From Struthidea cinerea (Eukaryota; Chordata; Aves; Passeriformes; Corcoracidae), in assembly GCA_013397865.1 (NCBI GenBank), contig VZTI01001048.1, forward strand, positions 7,407 to 71,406: a stretch of 64,000 nt of DNA, in the 5' to 3' direction. The notes under the pieces are model-generated. The model worked only from the letters and a program-made list of their open reading frames with translations. It was not told the origin of the DNA and did not search any database. Numbering within the stretch: the first letter of the stretch is position 1; each line of letters opens with the position of its first letter. This document shows positions 22,801 to 35,280 of this stretch, in pieces. Both the position numbers and the translations under genes were made by a program.

Positions 22801-25239
22801 TACTGCAGGCAGCGTCTGTGGCACACAGCACACTTGCTGGGCTCCAACTTGGGTCACATACTGGAGCATTTTAGAGTAACACCCTGCATTACGCCCATAT
22901 TTAGCCATGGAAATAAGTGTGACTTGACTTTCAAACACTTGCAGCTCTCACTGACTTCACTGGGTTCAGTTGGGACGTTTCAAATAAAAGAGTAACGACC
23001 ACAACTCTGGGCTGGGATCAAGCACAGGCCATTTTTATCTTAAAAGGCATTTGTTTGAGAACATTCAGAGCTGCTAGAACCAACAGCACTAAAATTATTT
23101 CACCATGCAACCTTAAAAATGTTGACAGCTTTGTCTGCAAAATGACATGGATTAATTGGCGACCAATCCTTAAAAAAAAGAATAGCTAGAAAAAAACTGC
23201 TGGCAAACAGAGGAGAAATTCTTCCTCTCTTCAGAGGCTCACTCCTTCCTCCTTTGTCTAACAGCAGATCTTTTGTTCAACACTTCGGCTGCAAGCAGCC
23301 CCGAGGTACGCAGGGAATGTCTTGGTTATGACGAGCTCTCCACACTGGTGCACAGACTTAGTTTCAATCGGCAGAGAAACCACTCCAAATCAGGCCTAAG
23401 AAGTCCTGATAATGGAATTGTTCCAGTGCTAAAGGGATTTCAAAGTGAATGAGTGTGGATGGCGGAGCAGCTGGTGCGACTCCCAGGTTGCTCTTTACAG
23501 CGCAGTGTGCCATGCAAGAAGGATCCAACACCCTAACTGCCCTTGAGAAAACCAGCCCCAGTGTCCCCCCAGCAATGCAGAGCCCCTGGGTCTGTCCCTG
23601 TGGCTCCTAGACAGCCTTAGCGTTTAGTCCTGGTTAGCTTCCCACTGTATCAGATCAGTGCCAGCCTTTGATCAAAATGAGGTGAGAACGGCAGGACAGA
23701 GGCAGGGAGGGACCCCCATACTAGCCCAGCAATTAATCTGACAGCTTTAAGAATAGATCTGATTAAAACAAATACAACGCCTTCCACTGGCAAATGTTCA
23801 CAAAGCCCAGCAGCCTAGGAGAGGGGAAAGTTCCCAGGAAATTAAGTGAGGGTGAAGGAGAATCAGGGCTGCATAGCACAAATGCACCACTACAATGAGC
23901 AACAAGCTAGAGCCCAGTGGAGCGGCTGCTTTGCAGTGCTGTGCAAGTTAACCAATAGCATAAATATAATACATTATCTTCCAGTGGAAAGCCTGGCCTG
24001 GCAGCATGTGGGACTTTGGGGGACCATAAATGTTTGGGCACTGCTATAAGCAGTCATAAAACAAAAATGAGGGTTTGATCACATTTAATTGCTTTTGGGA
24101 AGGCTAATATCACTGGGGGATCCATCACAATTACTTTCTCCTGTTCCAGCCCAGATTAAGAGCTGGCCCAACGATCCAGATCAAAGAGGGTATTTCGGGG
24201 GTAAGGAAAGTAGATAAATACCCTAAAAGCTTTAAAGATGTTTGCCATATAAAACATGGTGTCCAGCTAGGAGAGAACAGACAATAGAAAGTCAACTGAT
24301 GAAAGGATGTACTCTTCTCAACAAGAACTTTCTCAGTTGTTTCAACAACTTTCTAAGGCTACAGAAAAGCTTAGTAACAAACCAGAGGACAGTGCAGAGC
24401 CCAAAATGTATGTAAGAGCAGATACTAAGATTATCCTCTGTTTTTCTTCCAGGGCTTGACTGAAGTGTTTTAAATGCCTGAGGCTGGCAAGGCCACCTCC
24501 CAGTGCCTTTCAGCTTTGGCAGCACTCACTTAGAAGAGCTGCCCTTCCTCTTCCCAGGGACCCACCTCACTGGAAATAGATTTCAAGTCCCCAGAGGAAG
24601 AAAATGGAAACAGCTGACTTCTCCCAGCCACAAGCTCAGTTGTCACCTTCCAGCTGGAGGCAGGCAGAGGGGTAAGCGCAAAGGCTTCCCTTCCGCCCAC
24701 ACAAAGCTGCAGGCTCCCAAACAGATTTTGCAGCTAACATCCACCTACCAAAATCTGCTCAGAAAGCCAAAGCTCTCCTTGAGCATGGGGACTGCAACCC
24801 GGCAAGGCTCCCACTACCTCCAGGAGCCTCATGCAGAGGGGCTGGCAGGGCCAGGGCTTTCATGACACATCATCTCTGGAATTCACTTTGAGTGTCCCAC
24901 AGCCTCTGCCTGGTACAATGCCAGAGCTGTTTCTCAAATCCTGCATGACCTACCAGCTGTTGAGGCTAACCAGCAAGGCACACATTAACCAGAGAGGAGA
25001 CAAGATCAGTGGACTGCTGATGAACGAATAGACTAATGCTTCACAAAACTCACTCCATGCTCATGGTTGGAGGGAACAGGTTCAGCTCCCTGCCTTTCCT
25101 AGAGGAGCCTGCATGATCCCAGGAAGGCCTTTAGTCCCCTTCTAGCAAGACTTTTGCCTCAGGAGGCAGAGAGCTATGCAGCAGCACTGAGCAAGGCAGG
25201 CAGGTTGCCAGCTGAGGACTCAAACTCCTTCAGGGAACT
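16801..25239 (-). other. CFDP1: CFDP1 39-kb intron, part 2
   Basis: No exon, RNA gene or clear repeat is seen. AT-rich blocks with homeodomain-type TAATTA/ATTAAT cores stand out at 21880-22010, 22300-22460, 23700-23790 and 24050-24150. An imperfect small hairpin (gaagggagag / ctctccttc) lies at about 20345-20369. The rest is ordinary unique-looking intron. Confidence 0.6.
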
Positions 25240-25400
25240 GTAACAGTTACGTGGTAAACGCATTAACCGTGGGAACAGCTTCCCAAAGGATGTGGTGGAT
25301 CCCAAATTGTAAGTCTTTCCATTGTGAGTGGATGCCTCTTTCAGAAATGCAGACTGTAGTTCAACCACAAGTGCTCGCAGAGAGCTCTCAGGAAAATGCC
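25240..25400 (+). mobile_element. Ancient CR1-family LINE relic (3' end)
   Basis: The words cgcattaaccgtgggaacag, cttcccaaaggatgtggtgg, gtaagtctttccattgtg, gtggatgcctctttcag and agttcaaccacaagtgct follow the sense-strand 3' region of old amniote CR1 elements (ggatgtggtggattccc... gatgcctttc...). It is in the opposite orientation to the relics at 12235 and 16388. The terminal repeat is no longer recognisable. Confidence 0.65.
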
Positions 25401-27439
25401 ACGAGCCCAGAGAAGGCAGGGGCTCAGACAGGGCACCCGGGCAGGCACTTTGAACCCTCAAGCAACTAACCTACAAGATTCCTGCCCTTTGCGTTGTGCC
25501 AGGTAAATTCAAGGCTTTTCTTGGCTATGCTTCTTTTCCATGTCTCTGTCCAGCCCAGTTTTCAGTTGTTTCTGTGATCTGCTTCAGGACAGCTATATTT
25601 CCTTTGACCCAACTTACTGAGCAATCCTCTGAACCTTGTCACCCTCTCAGGCTGGTTTTATTTCCTTGTTTTTCAATTACAATCAGATCTCCTAGTGAAA
25701 GTTTTTCTGCCTCATAGCTTGAGATTCTGTTCCCCCAGCACCAGTTTCTTGGCAAAACTCAAAGATAAGGACTAGTGAAAGCCTTCACAGCATGCAGCAC
25801 CCAATGACCCACACTGCTAGAGTCAGGTCGTTCACCATTCTGCCTACTCTCAGTTCCTGGAGAGCAGTCCTTGGCAAAAGAGAGAAGAGACTGAATCTCA
25901 TAGCATAATTCCTCATTTTCTTTAACTTCATCAGTGACAACTGTACCAAGGCTGTCACACTCTGCCTAGGAGCTGCCTCGGGATACCCCAACACTGGTAC
26001 TGCAGTGTGCTCACTGATGTTAAGCACCCAGTTATGTCTGTATTCTGTGTCCTCTCCTGTCAAACCAGATGCCTCAAGCTGCTCAAAATGTTTGGTGGTT
26101 TCCAGTAGAGAATCTGGTTGTGAACAATTCCGATGCACTTCAAAGGCTACTTTTAGCAAAGGGGGAGAAAAATACATTTGAAGGGAGAGGAGAAGGAGAT
26201 GCTTTGCCCTGCTCCAGACTTCACGCTACTGGGCTCTCCAGCACCAGGGCGAGGCTCTTCAAATAGCCAGGTACAAAGAGGTCATGCTGAAACTCCCAGG
26301 AGACCAGTAAGAAGCAGGAAGCTTTCTGCATGAACAAAAAAACCTCCCTTATCTGCCTCAATCACAGTAGTGTTTGGACAAAGCGTTCTTGCCCGTATCT
26401 AGACTGTAATCTGGTGTTTCAGCAGAGCCATTCTCAGGTCTCCAGCAACACTTAGCTGATCCACATGTACCTTGGTGGAAAGTGTTATTCTACCACACAT
26501 AAAGTTCCTCCTTTTCTTATCTCTTTGCTTTTGAGTTTCTAGTTCTCTTCAGGGTCTATAATCAGGGATTTGAGTTTATTTATAACCAATAAGAAGTCAC
26601 AGCCTCCTCCATGATATCTATGCTACAGCACTTCTCCTTCTATGACTCTTTTCCTTCCACTCACAAACCTAAACCACCTCCATGAGCAGAAAAGGCGAAG
26701 CAAGGTAAAGCCTTGCCAAGGGAAGAAGCTCTCCCATTATTCTCATCCAAGAAAGTGGCACAAAGGGAAAAAGACCAGAAGGGATGGCTCACATCCCTGG
26801 GTCATGGCAGAGAGCTGGAAAAGGCTCATCTCCAGGAGGACAGTGCCAGCACTTCTTTTATTAACTTAGCCAGCAGCTGCAGAATTTAAGCTTTATTAAA
26901 AGCCTATTTTGCCCTTGTTGCTGCAAAGGAAACCAACTCCCTCCTCTCCCCTCCCAAATAAAAGGCCAAAGTCTGCAGACAGACATCCTGTAATGTCACC
27001 TTAGAAAGAGGTGGCAACCTGACTCATCTTAGTGGAACATGCATGGAGCAGTTTTACTTCAGGTTACAACAAATGAAATACATTGCTCCCACTGCTGATC
27101 CTTGCTTTGAGGCTTTATTATGAGCAATCCAACAAACCTCCAATATTCTCTGATTACAAGTGCAAAAAAGGAAAGGCAGGGAAAACAGGCGGGCTGGATT
27201 TTGTTGCTCTAGGCATCATTCATTTCACAGTCTCCCACTTTGTTTGCAGCATTGCTGCATGAAGGAGCCCTCTCTCCTACAGACACATGCCGCGTGACAG
27301 GTCAAAAAGAAACCATTTAAACAGCCTTCCTGTGACACATTTTAATATAACACAAAGAAGAGATTGCGTTATTTGTCAGGCCAGAACAACAAGAGATGGA
27401 GAGAACTGAACTAGATACTGCTTACTAAATATTGTTCTC

Positions 27440-27600
27440 CAACGGCTATTCTAAGCCTACCTCAATTTATAGATTAATCTGCTGGATCGGTAATTTAGGC
27501 TATTTGATGATTAGCATTTAGAAGTACATATTTCTGGGAAGGATGAAAATGTGCTTGCGATTTACAAAATTACTGCAGGGTCTCTAGTGGATTATTTGTC
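27440..27600. promoter_or_regulatory. Candidate conserved non-coding element
   Basis: An AT-rich block with a perfect palindrome agattaatct (27471-27480), then ggtaatttaggctatttgat and gattagcattt. The paired TAATCT half-sites resemble K50 homeodomain (Otx/Pitx/Gsc-type) sites. It sits in the middle of the 39-kb CFDP1 intron. Conservation cannot be measured from one sequence, so this is inferred from composition and motifs alone. Confidence 0.3.
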
Positions 27601-28559
27601 AGAAGCAGGTGTTCAGCCTTAACCACATTCGCCCTTCTCTCCCCACATCCAGGTTTAGTATCAGCAATGAAATACCAACTGTTCCTGAAGCATTTACTCT
27701 AAAACAGCAAAGCAAGTATGAGTGTTGTCCCCCTTCCCATTTCTAGCCTATTGCCACACAGTATTACGGCTTTAGGATGATGCATATCAACCAACTGGGG
27801 TGTGGGGGGAAATGGGACCGGAAAGCATCCAAGTAATCTGTGTGCTCCCCACACCCTGGGGAGAGTTCCCAAAGCCTGCCATGACAAGGAACATTCCTCC
27901 CCTGCATCCATGCTTGTGGAGGAGGATGGTGCCAGCTGAACAAAACAGATTTGAAGAGGTAAAGAGCCAGTCTGCCTCTGTTTGCAGCTAGCCCCTCCTT
28001 TTGCCCAGCCCTTTCCGACTCTGACCCCAAGCTGCTGCTATCTTTCAGGCTTGGGTTGGGATTTCCTCTGGAGCCTGTCACCAGAGCTCTTTAAAATGGC
28101 AGTTGGAATCCTTGCTAAACACCAGACTAACCATCCTTCCTCAAACACTGAGTGCATGGGCTCCAAAACCCTCCTGGAGCCTGCAGTGTCTGCAAAGCAG
28201 GCAGTAAGCAGTGCTTCAGCTGGCTCTCAGCGTGGCCTGTTTCATTACACAAAAGGAAACTCGAATCCCTCAGGGCTCAGATTTTTTCCAAACTGGGTAA
28301 ACACACGCAAACACACATTATTTGCATGCACAGCAACTGGGACAAAGGATCTGTGGCCAGGTAGGTATCTAACTGGTGGTCCAGGCATGTGGTAACATGT
28401 GTGCAATCCTCGAAATCTTGAGCTAAAAGAGACTTATCTCTAGACTGACTCTGCGCTGCTTCCAAGCCTTGCTTTGAGATTAAAAAGCAGCCTTTGTTGT
28501 TTGGAATATTACCATTTCAGAAAAAACCCCACCCCTGCTCAGCCCCCCACCCCAAAGGT

Positions 28560-28760
28560 TTAGTTTGTAACCAAAAACATCAGCGCCTTAATAACAGAAG
28601 GTCAAAGCCCTCCAGTCATTAGGCAGATTATATTTAAGAGCCCTATGTGCAGCTGATCAGAGGCTTATTCCTTAAAGGATTGAAATGGCAAGCCAGCGCA
28701 CCTCAGCAAGCAATCTTGTTTAATAGTCAATTAGCAGAGATGTGCTCTTCTGAGCTGAAG
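28560..28760. promoter_or_regulatory. Candidate conserved non-coding element
   Basis: A repeat-free block contains cttaataacagaaggtcaaa, gattatatttaag, a CAGCTG E-box near 28650, ttaaaggattgaaatg and tcaattagcag. The mixture of E-box and homeodomain-type cores without repeat character is typical of developmental enhancers, but this is only a motif-level impression. Confidence 0.3.
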
Positions 28761-28944
28761 ATCACTGCAGACAAAAAAAAGAAATACACCACCATCAGCT
28801 GTTCCTCCATTTCTGCTATTAAATCAAGCCAGCCGATCTGCTCTTTCTTTAGCTGGTAAGGCCAGGATGCAGTTAGAAGTCATACAGCAGTTTTATTCCA
28901 ACCAGGATGGTAACATTCTTGATAATAAACAATTTTTTTAGACT

Positions 28945-28955
28945 GGGGGGGGGGG
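28945..28955. repeat. Poly(G) run, 11 bases
   Basis: Eleven consecutive G are followed by ctggatag. This is a simple mononucleotide run in intron, prone to length polymorphism and sequencing error. Confidence 0.8.
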
Positions 28956-31900
28956 CTGGATAGACTGAGAAGTCAATAGCAAAACTCCAACTTTTTCAAT
29001 ACAAAGTTTTGTCTCTGAGCATGTAACTAAACTAGGGCAAGACACAATCCTCCAGCAGCGACTCCCCTTGTAGCTCCAGATACCTACACCCCACATGCAG
29101 TGCCACACATCTGGGAGGAGGAAGATCTAACTAAAGGCAGATTTGCATAGTGTTGATTTATTAGTACCCGCCAAATTACAGCAAGGGCAGGCCACCTACA
29201 TCCAGCCACATGTTGGCAACAAGCAGTGCTGCAAACCAGAGCACACACCCAAGTTCCACAGGCACATGTACATCAGTGTAACCAAGAGCACATGGGAACT
29301 CTTCTCTAGAGCTGCCAGCTCCAGCATTCAAAAGCCTAGTCAGCCTCCACATCCCCTCCAGCTGACGTTTGCTTGAAGCCACGCGTTGCAGAAAAGGAAG
29401 AAAATCAGAAGCAGCAATAATTTGCCTCCTAGTTTCCTACCCTAGCTTAAGCCAGCCAGAGTGACTGTCCTTTCCTTCCAGCCATTAGAGGCAGAAACTT
29501 TCTTTGCCTTGCTCCAAAGCACAGGTTCTCACCTGATTGCTTTCCCTCAAGACTTGAGCTTTAGAAGGAAAATTTGCCAAGTATTTGCAGACTTGGCAGT
29601 TCATTCAAAGGTAGCATCACCCCCTTCCACAATCAATCAAATGTGACACTGGGTGACTCAATTTGCAACAAGAGGCTTGTGCTGGTTGGTTGAGTAGAGC
29701 AGAGCCATTATCTAGAACCCAGTCTGGAGAGTCTGATGGAAAGGTTTATGCCACCAAATCAGAGCTCTTCACAGAGTTCCTTTTTTAAGACTTTCAGCAG
29801 AAAGACTGAAGGGTTAAACTGCTCATGGACTCTGAATGACCGTGTTATGGCCACAGATCATGTGAATGACCCTCTAAAATCCTCTGTGCTAGAGAATGTT
29901 TAGTGCAATATCATGCTGCAGAAAAACACAGTTACTAGTGCAACCTTCCAGGCAGCAGCAAGATCAGGATATGAAATCTGTCCATACTGGCCCAGAACCA
30001 CGGAATTTTCAGAAAAACACTCTTCTGATGCAAGGTGAAAAACTCACAGACAGCAGACAGTCAGTATGAAAAGAGTCAATACGAAGGCACATCAAATTAG
30101 GGTTCCTCCTTGCTTGTGGGTTACCACAAACATCTCTGCAGGCTGACACCTAACCTGGGGACTCCAATTTACTCTCCTGCTTTAAAGAACAGGAAGAACA
30201 CAAAGATGCCCAAAGCCTGATAGCCAGCCTGGTGACAATATGCAGAGAGAAACTGAAGCTTACTTTCTGCTCTTATCATTGCCATGCTGACTCTGTACAG
30301 AGGGAACAAAAACAAAGCAAGACTGCCTGAATGCCCTTTTTCAGCAGCAGAGTTAAACAAGACCAATTCTGAATGGCAAAAGACTCTGAAGTTGCCACTA
30401 GAGACGATCATTTTGCACAGTATACCCTTGCCTGAATGCAGCAACAGGAATAAATTCTGACAGAAGAAAAACTGACAGCTTTTGCCATTTAAATATATGC
30501 CTAAAGGCACCGCTTAGAAGCAGGATTCTTAGGTTATGAACAAAAACCCCCTTCGGTTTTCTTCTCCCTCACAGCAAAATCCTACAGGAGCATCTCCTAG
30601 GTGGGGTGATGCTTACCTGAACAGACCCTGCTGTGCTCAACTCCACAGAGAACAGAGCAGATGGGAAAGTCTGCATCAGTACAGTCCCAAGTAGCGACTT
30701 CAGAAGGCAAGTGTTTATTTTACCTCTTTCCTCTCCTTTGAGTTGAGGCTGGCTTTCCCTGCTTGCTTCCTGACCTTGCACATTTGGTTGAGATGAAGGT
30801 GGGAAGCAGCAAGCACTTCTTTCAAACTCAGGAGCAGCAAAGGACTGCTGGGGCATGAGCACATGAGCAGAGGGGCCAAAGTTACAGCTGATGGTGGTTT
30901 GTAACAGGAAAGGTGACCTGGAGGTATTAACTCTCAGGGTTAAAGCACCACAAGGAATGATGGTGCACTTCAGAGGAGGACAGACACAACCTCTCAGTCC
31001 TCTGAGGGTGTGAGGCACACCCTGCAGCTTGGGGAAGAAAACAGCAGTACGCAGAGATGAAGTCACACAGTAAACTCCGAGGCAGAGCCAAGGTGTACTG
31101 GCTCCTAGCAATGCCTGGCTACCAGGGTCACCTCCTCTTCACCTTGCACTTCTTTCCTTTGGATTGTACACTACCTGTATGTGCAGCTCGGCTGAAAAAG
31201 CCTGGCTGTGCTGTGGAAGTGCTGGTAACTCAGCTATGTGTCTAATCCCGATCAGGGATTTGCCTTGCTGTGCCATGATTCCTTTGCTTTTTTAGTTTAT
31301 CCAGTTGTTACAGCCTCAGGGTTTGAAGGCAAGATCAGACAAATAACAAAGGGCACTTTTAGCTGCAGGGTTTCCCAAAGGCCTTCACCCTGCATGGAGT
31401 GGCTGTGCCCAGAGCCACATGGGAAAACCCAAGCTGGTTTGGAGCACACCAGCAGCAGGAGGCACAGATTCACTCTGCTTCCCCAAAGCAGCATTGTGCG
31501 TGGGCTGCTCGGCATCTCCACTATTCTCCAGACACACTGCCTTTGCCTCACGTCCTCCTCATCCACATTGTGCATCTGGTGATACAAAGGGTGCTGGGTC
31601 TGGTGTGCCCAGCTCTTCCCCACATCCCTAAGTCTATGGATCATGAAGTCAGAGTTTTCTATGTCCAGTTAAGCTACTAACAAAGCAAGCGCCCCGAGAC
31701 ACTGGGTAAGTCTGTTACGCCACACACAACATGCTCACCATCAAATCCTCTTCAAGCAACTTCATCACTTGTTTCAACCTGCTGACATAACAATGAATGG
31801 CTGGCAGGAGGACGTTAAACATGGTTTCAGGCTGCTCTTGAGATGGTTGTGTGGGAACAGCTCACACCCCTCTCCTGAGCACACGCTGGGGCGAGTGCAG

Positions 31901-34900
31901 TCTGTACTACTCATTTCTGAGATCATGCAGCTACAGCAAGGGGAGCATCTTTGTTCCCGCCACATGTGTCTGCCTTAAAGTGGACATGAAAGCTGCTGGC
32001 TTTGTTTTACACTGGGATCCATGCCTTTCACCCCCTTCCCACAGTTTTAAATACAGACAGCTGGAAGACCTTCTCCAAACTCTTTTCCTTGCTTCTTTCT
32101 TTGAGTTTAAGACAAGGTTAATCTGGTCCTCCCTGATTTTGCCAGATAATTTTCTGGAGATCCCAAGGATGACTATTTATTAATTGAAGGGCTGGAGCAT
32201 CACAAGGCTAATGAAGAGGTCCTTTTCCCAAAAAGTGTTTGGTAGTCAGCGGAGAAAGCAAAAGCAAGAGACTACAGGAATCTCTCAGTGCTTCTCGGAT
32301 TACATCCTCCCCTTTGTTGTTCATATTTAAAGAGTGCAAAGCCCCATATATTTAATTCCCTGTACGTTGCTTGGTCTCCTGCATTGCAAGCAAGGCTATG
32401 TCATGAGAACTCCAGCACAGCACATCCTTACCCATCAATTTTGGGAAACGGGGCTGGGCTGTGGTAAGCAGTAGACCAAGAGGAACATTGTTTTATTCCC
32501 CGTAGGATCTCCACATGCTTCCCTACCCCCACACCATTTGGAGGAAGCGCAGCAGGGAAAAGAGGAGCATATTGGACACTTCAGTTTTTGGTCTTTTTCA
32601 TATCTGCAAATACAAGTTTCTTATTAAAAGATAAAGAAAAACCCTTTCATCCTCTACGTCCCGACCTAATCTTTAAATACCCAGTGAAATATAAGTAATT
32701 GAGAGATGCCTTTAGCAGCTGTGGGCTCAGTCGTCCCTTTCATGTACGTAGGCAGAAGATGACTAGGACTAAGGGTTGCTTAACTTAAAACTGACATAGT
32801 GTGATCGCTGTGCCTAGCAATGAATATTAAAAGCAATGACAAGATTGACATTATCTAGCTGCACTGTAGCTTCTACTTTTTTTTTCCATTTAAATGCTCC
32901 ATTCCTCAGTTCTTACTGCAAGGATCTGAGTCAGGAAAATACAGCTCAGGCTGACAACTTCCAGAAGTGCCTGCTAAAGCCCAGCTCGTAGTGTGCCAAA
33001 CTTAAGACACTTAAAAGAGCTCAGCTCACAAAGCAACACAATTTCCTGAGAACAAACATGAATAAAAACACTCCTTGCGTGTCATGTGCTGTGCACACGT
33101 TTGAGGTTTCAAAGAGGCACCCCTTGATTTCTTTTTCTAAATGTTGGGCAACGTTGGTAAATCCTTCTTCACCTTCACAACCAGTTCTGTTCTCTCAGAA
33201 GTGACTGCAGAGAGGCAGTAACGAACTGGAGCTCTCCCACATGCTCCAGGGACCACGTTACCTACAGTTTCTGCTCCCAGCGATGACAGATGTTTTCCTG
33301 AATGTGTAGAATTCATTTTTTTTCCCCTAAAGAAATGCCTTAAAAGCTGCTAAGTGGCTCTAACTGAATGAGTGGTGGTTAAACAAGGGCATAAGACAGA
33401 ACAAGCAAGTTGCCAAAATGGTTTCTCTCTTTAAATAGGAGAAAGCACCAGCGCCTGCACAGACTTGCTCCAACGCCCAAATTGCTCACACCACGAATAC
33501 GTACCTTATTTCTAGCTTCAGCTTTCAGTCACTGCTTACAGCTGCTTCTTGGTGGGCTGGGTTAAAGAGCACCTCCTTGAACTGAGAATGACATCCTTGT
33601 GCTGAAAACTACAGGCCAAGGTCAAGTCATGATTCCTCCTACCCCAAAAGCTGTACCTCAGCTCTCACGTTAATCAGAGCTACCATGTGATCCGAAAACT
33701 CATGTACTTTGTAGTGGAGGTGGGAGCTGTTTCCAAGCAACAGGGCTAAAACCTTGGGCTGCCCAAGGTCACAGAGGATATCTCTGCTGAGGAGCTCACT
33801 TTGGCACTTCTGTAGCTGCTGCCCCGAACTCCACAGAGAGCATACAAAGCCTCCTGGGGGATCCCCTCGTATGTTAAACATGGACCAGCTGGTTCCTCTG
33901 CAGCTGTAGAACAAACCTAAGCATAGCTGTGCCATGGGCTGATAGCCCCACCTATTCTGCAGCAAGGATGAAGGCAGCAACAGCACTGCTTGGGTCTCCA
34001 TAGCAGAGATGTTTTCCTCCAGCTCGCAGCTTTTCCCCTCTCCGCTATTCTCCCCCCACAGTGATGCACAGGCTGGTCCCACACTGCCATCAAGCATTGC
34101 TCTGGACTCGCCTCTTCAGGCTGCCTCCGTATCAATTCGATCATTACAACTCCATGAGGTGCAGAGACCCAATTCTTGCTACCTCTTTCCCGTCTCCCTG
34201 TCCTTCAAAGGAAAGAGACATTTGCTATCAGTCAGCTAAGAACAGTGTTTTCATCAGCAGATGTTCTCCTTGAGCATCTTGTCATCACAGTTTGTCCTCT
34301 TAAATCTTTCTGAACTTAGAAGATGCTTGCTGAAAGCTGGTGGTCAAGAGCTCCCACAGCAAAATTGAGCCCGGCGTGGCCACTTTGTTAAGTGGATTGA
34401 TTGTACATGGAAAAAGGTATGAAAGCCCTGCACAGGGCATAAACAAGCTGACTGTACATAATGGACATTGTTAGGTGTCTGAATAGGTCACTGACTCAAA
34501 GGAAAGTTCAGCTCCACAATGCAGGTCTTGAGCTCTGAATACAAGTAGAAAGCATCCCTGTGCGCTCACACCCCATGCATTCAGCGCAGCTGGATCTTTT
34601 TGTATTTCTCACTGTCCATTTCCTCCTGAATTTCCCTAGTTTCCTTCCATTCGTATTATGAGCCTTTGTTCTTTCTCTGCCCTCTTCCTCCTTCTATTTT
34701 GAAGTGTACAGATGGAGTCTAAGGGTGGGGAAGCAAGCAGAGTCACAAGCATACTAGGAAAACAACTTTCGCAGCTTAGTAAAAATAGGATAAACCAACT
34801 CTAGCACTGTATGGAAGCAGTGACCCCTGTTGCAAGAGACAGAACCCTGCCAAACTGCAGCTACAAAGAATTTTGTATGTTAAGAAGTTAAAAATAGGGT

Positions 34901-35005
34901 CCTTTGTGGAAATAATTTCATCCTAGCATTTGTTAGTTGTTCAACCCTTGCACATGAGGCTTTGCACCAGGACACTCATCGTCCATCATTGGTGGATGGG
35001 CATGC

Positions 35006-35280
35006 AGTGACAGGACAAGAGAAAATGGCTCTAAACTGAAAGAAAGGTGGTTTAGATTAGTCACTAGGAGAAAAATCCCTCACTGTGAGGGTGGAAAGGC
35101 ATTGGCACAGCTTGCCTTGAGAAATTGTGGATGTCCTGTCTCTGAAAGTGTTCAAGGCCAGGTTGGATGGGGCGTGGGGGAACCTGGTCTAGTGGAAGGT
35201 GTCCCTGCCCAAGGCAGGGGGGTGGAATGAGATGATCCTTTTAAGATCCCTTCCAACTCAAACCATTCTAGGATTCTAAG
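35006..35280 (+). mobile_element. CR1 LINE 3'-end copy
   Basis: The copy starts near agtgacaggacaagagaaaa, passes through cactgtgagggtgg, gtgttcaaggccaggttgga, ctggtctagtggaaggtgtc and gatcccttccaactcaaacc, and ends attctaggattcta. This is the last ~275 bp of a typical avian CR1, 5'-truncated, plus strand. It is younger-looking than the relics at 12235, 16388 and 25240. A minus-strand open frame across it (35152-35349) is antisense repeat sequence, not a gene. Confidence 0.93.

Larger units (their letters stand above)
25401..35005 (-). other. CFDP1: CFDP1 39-kb intron, part 3
   Basis: No exon or RNA gene is recognised. Candidate conserved non-coding blocks are at 27300-27620, 28560-28760 and 32580-32900. 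A run of 11 G lies at 28945-28955. The 180-residue frame at 30569-31111 on the minus strand has no family resemblance and no splice context. The remainder shows nothing specific. Confidence 0.6.

Noticed and set aside
30569..31111. 180-residue minus-strand frame
   Set aside because: No domain, signal peptide or convincing exon borders; length is within chance for 64 kb of this composition.
33755..33785. gcccaaggtcacagagg word as a possible MIR
   Set aside because: Only a short word matches; the flanks do not follow the MIR layout.
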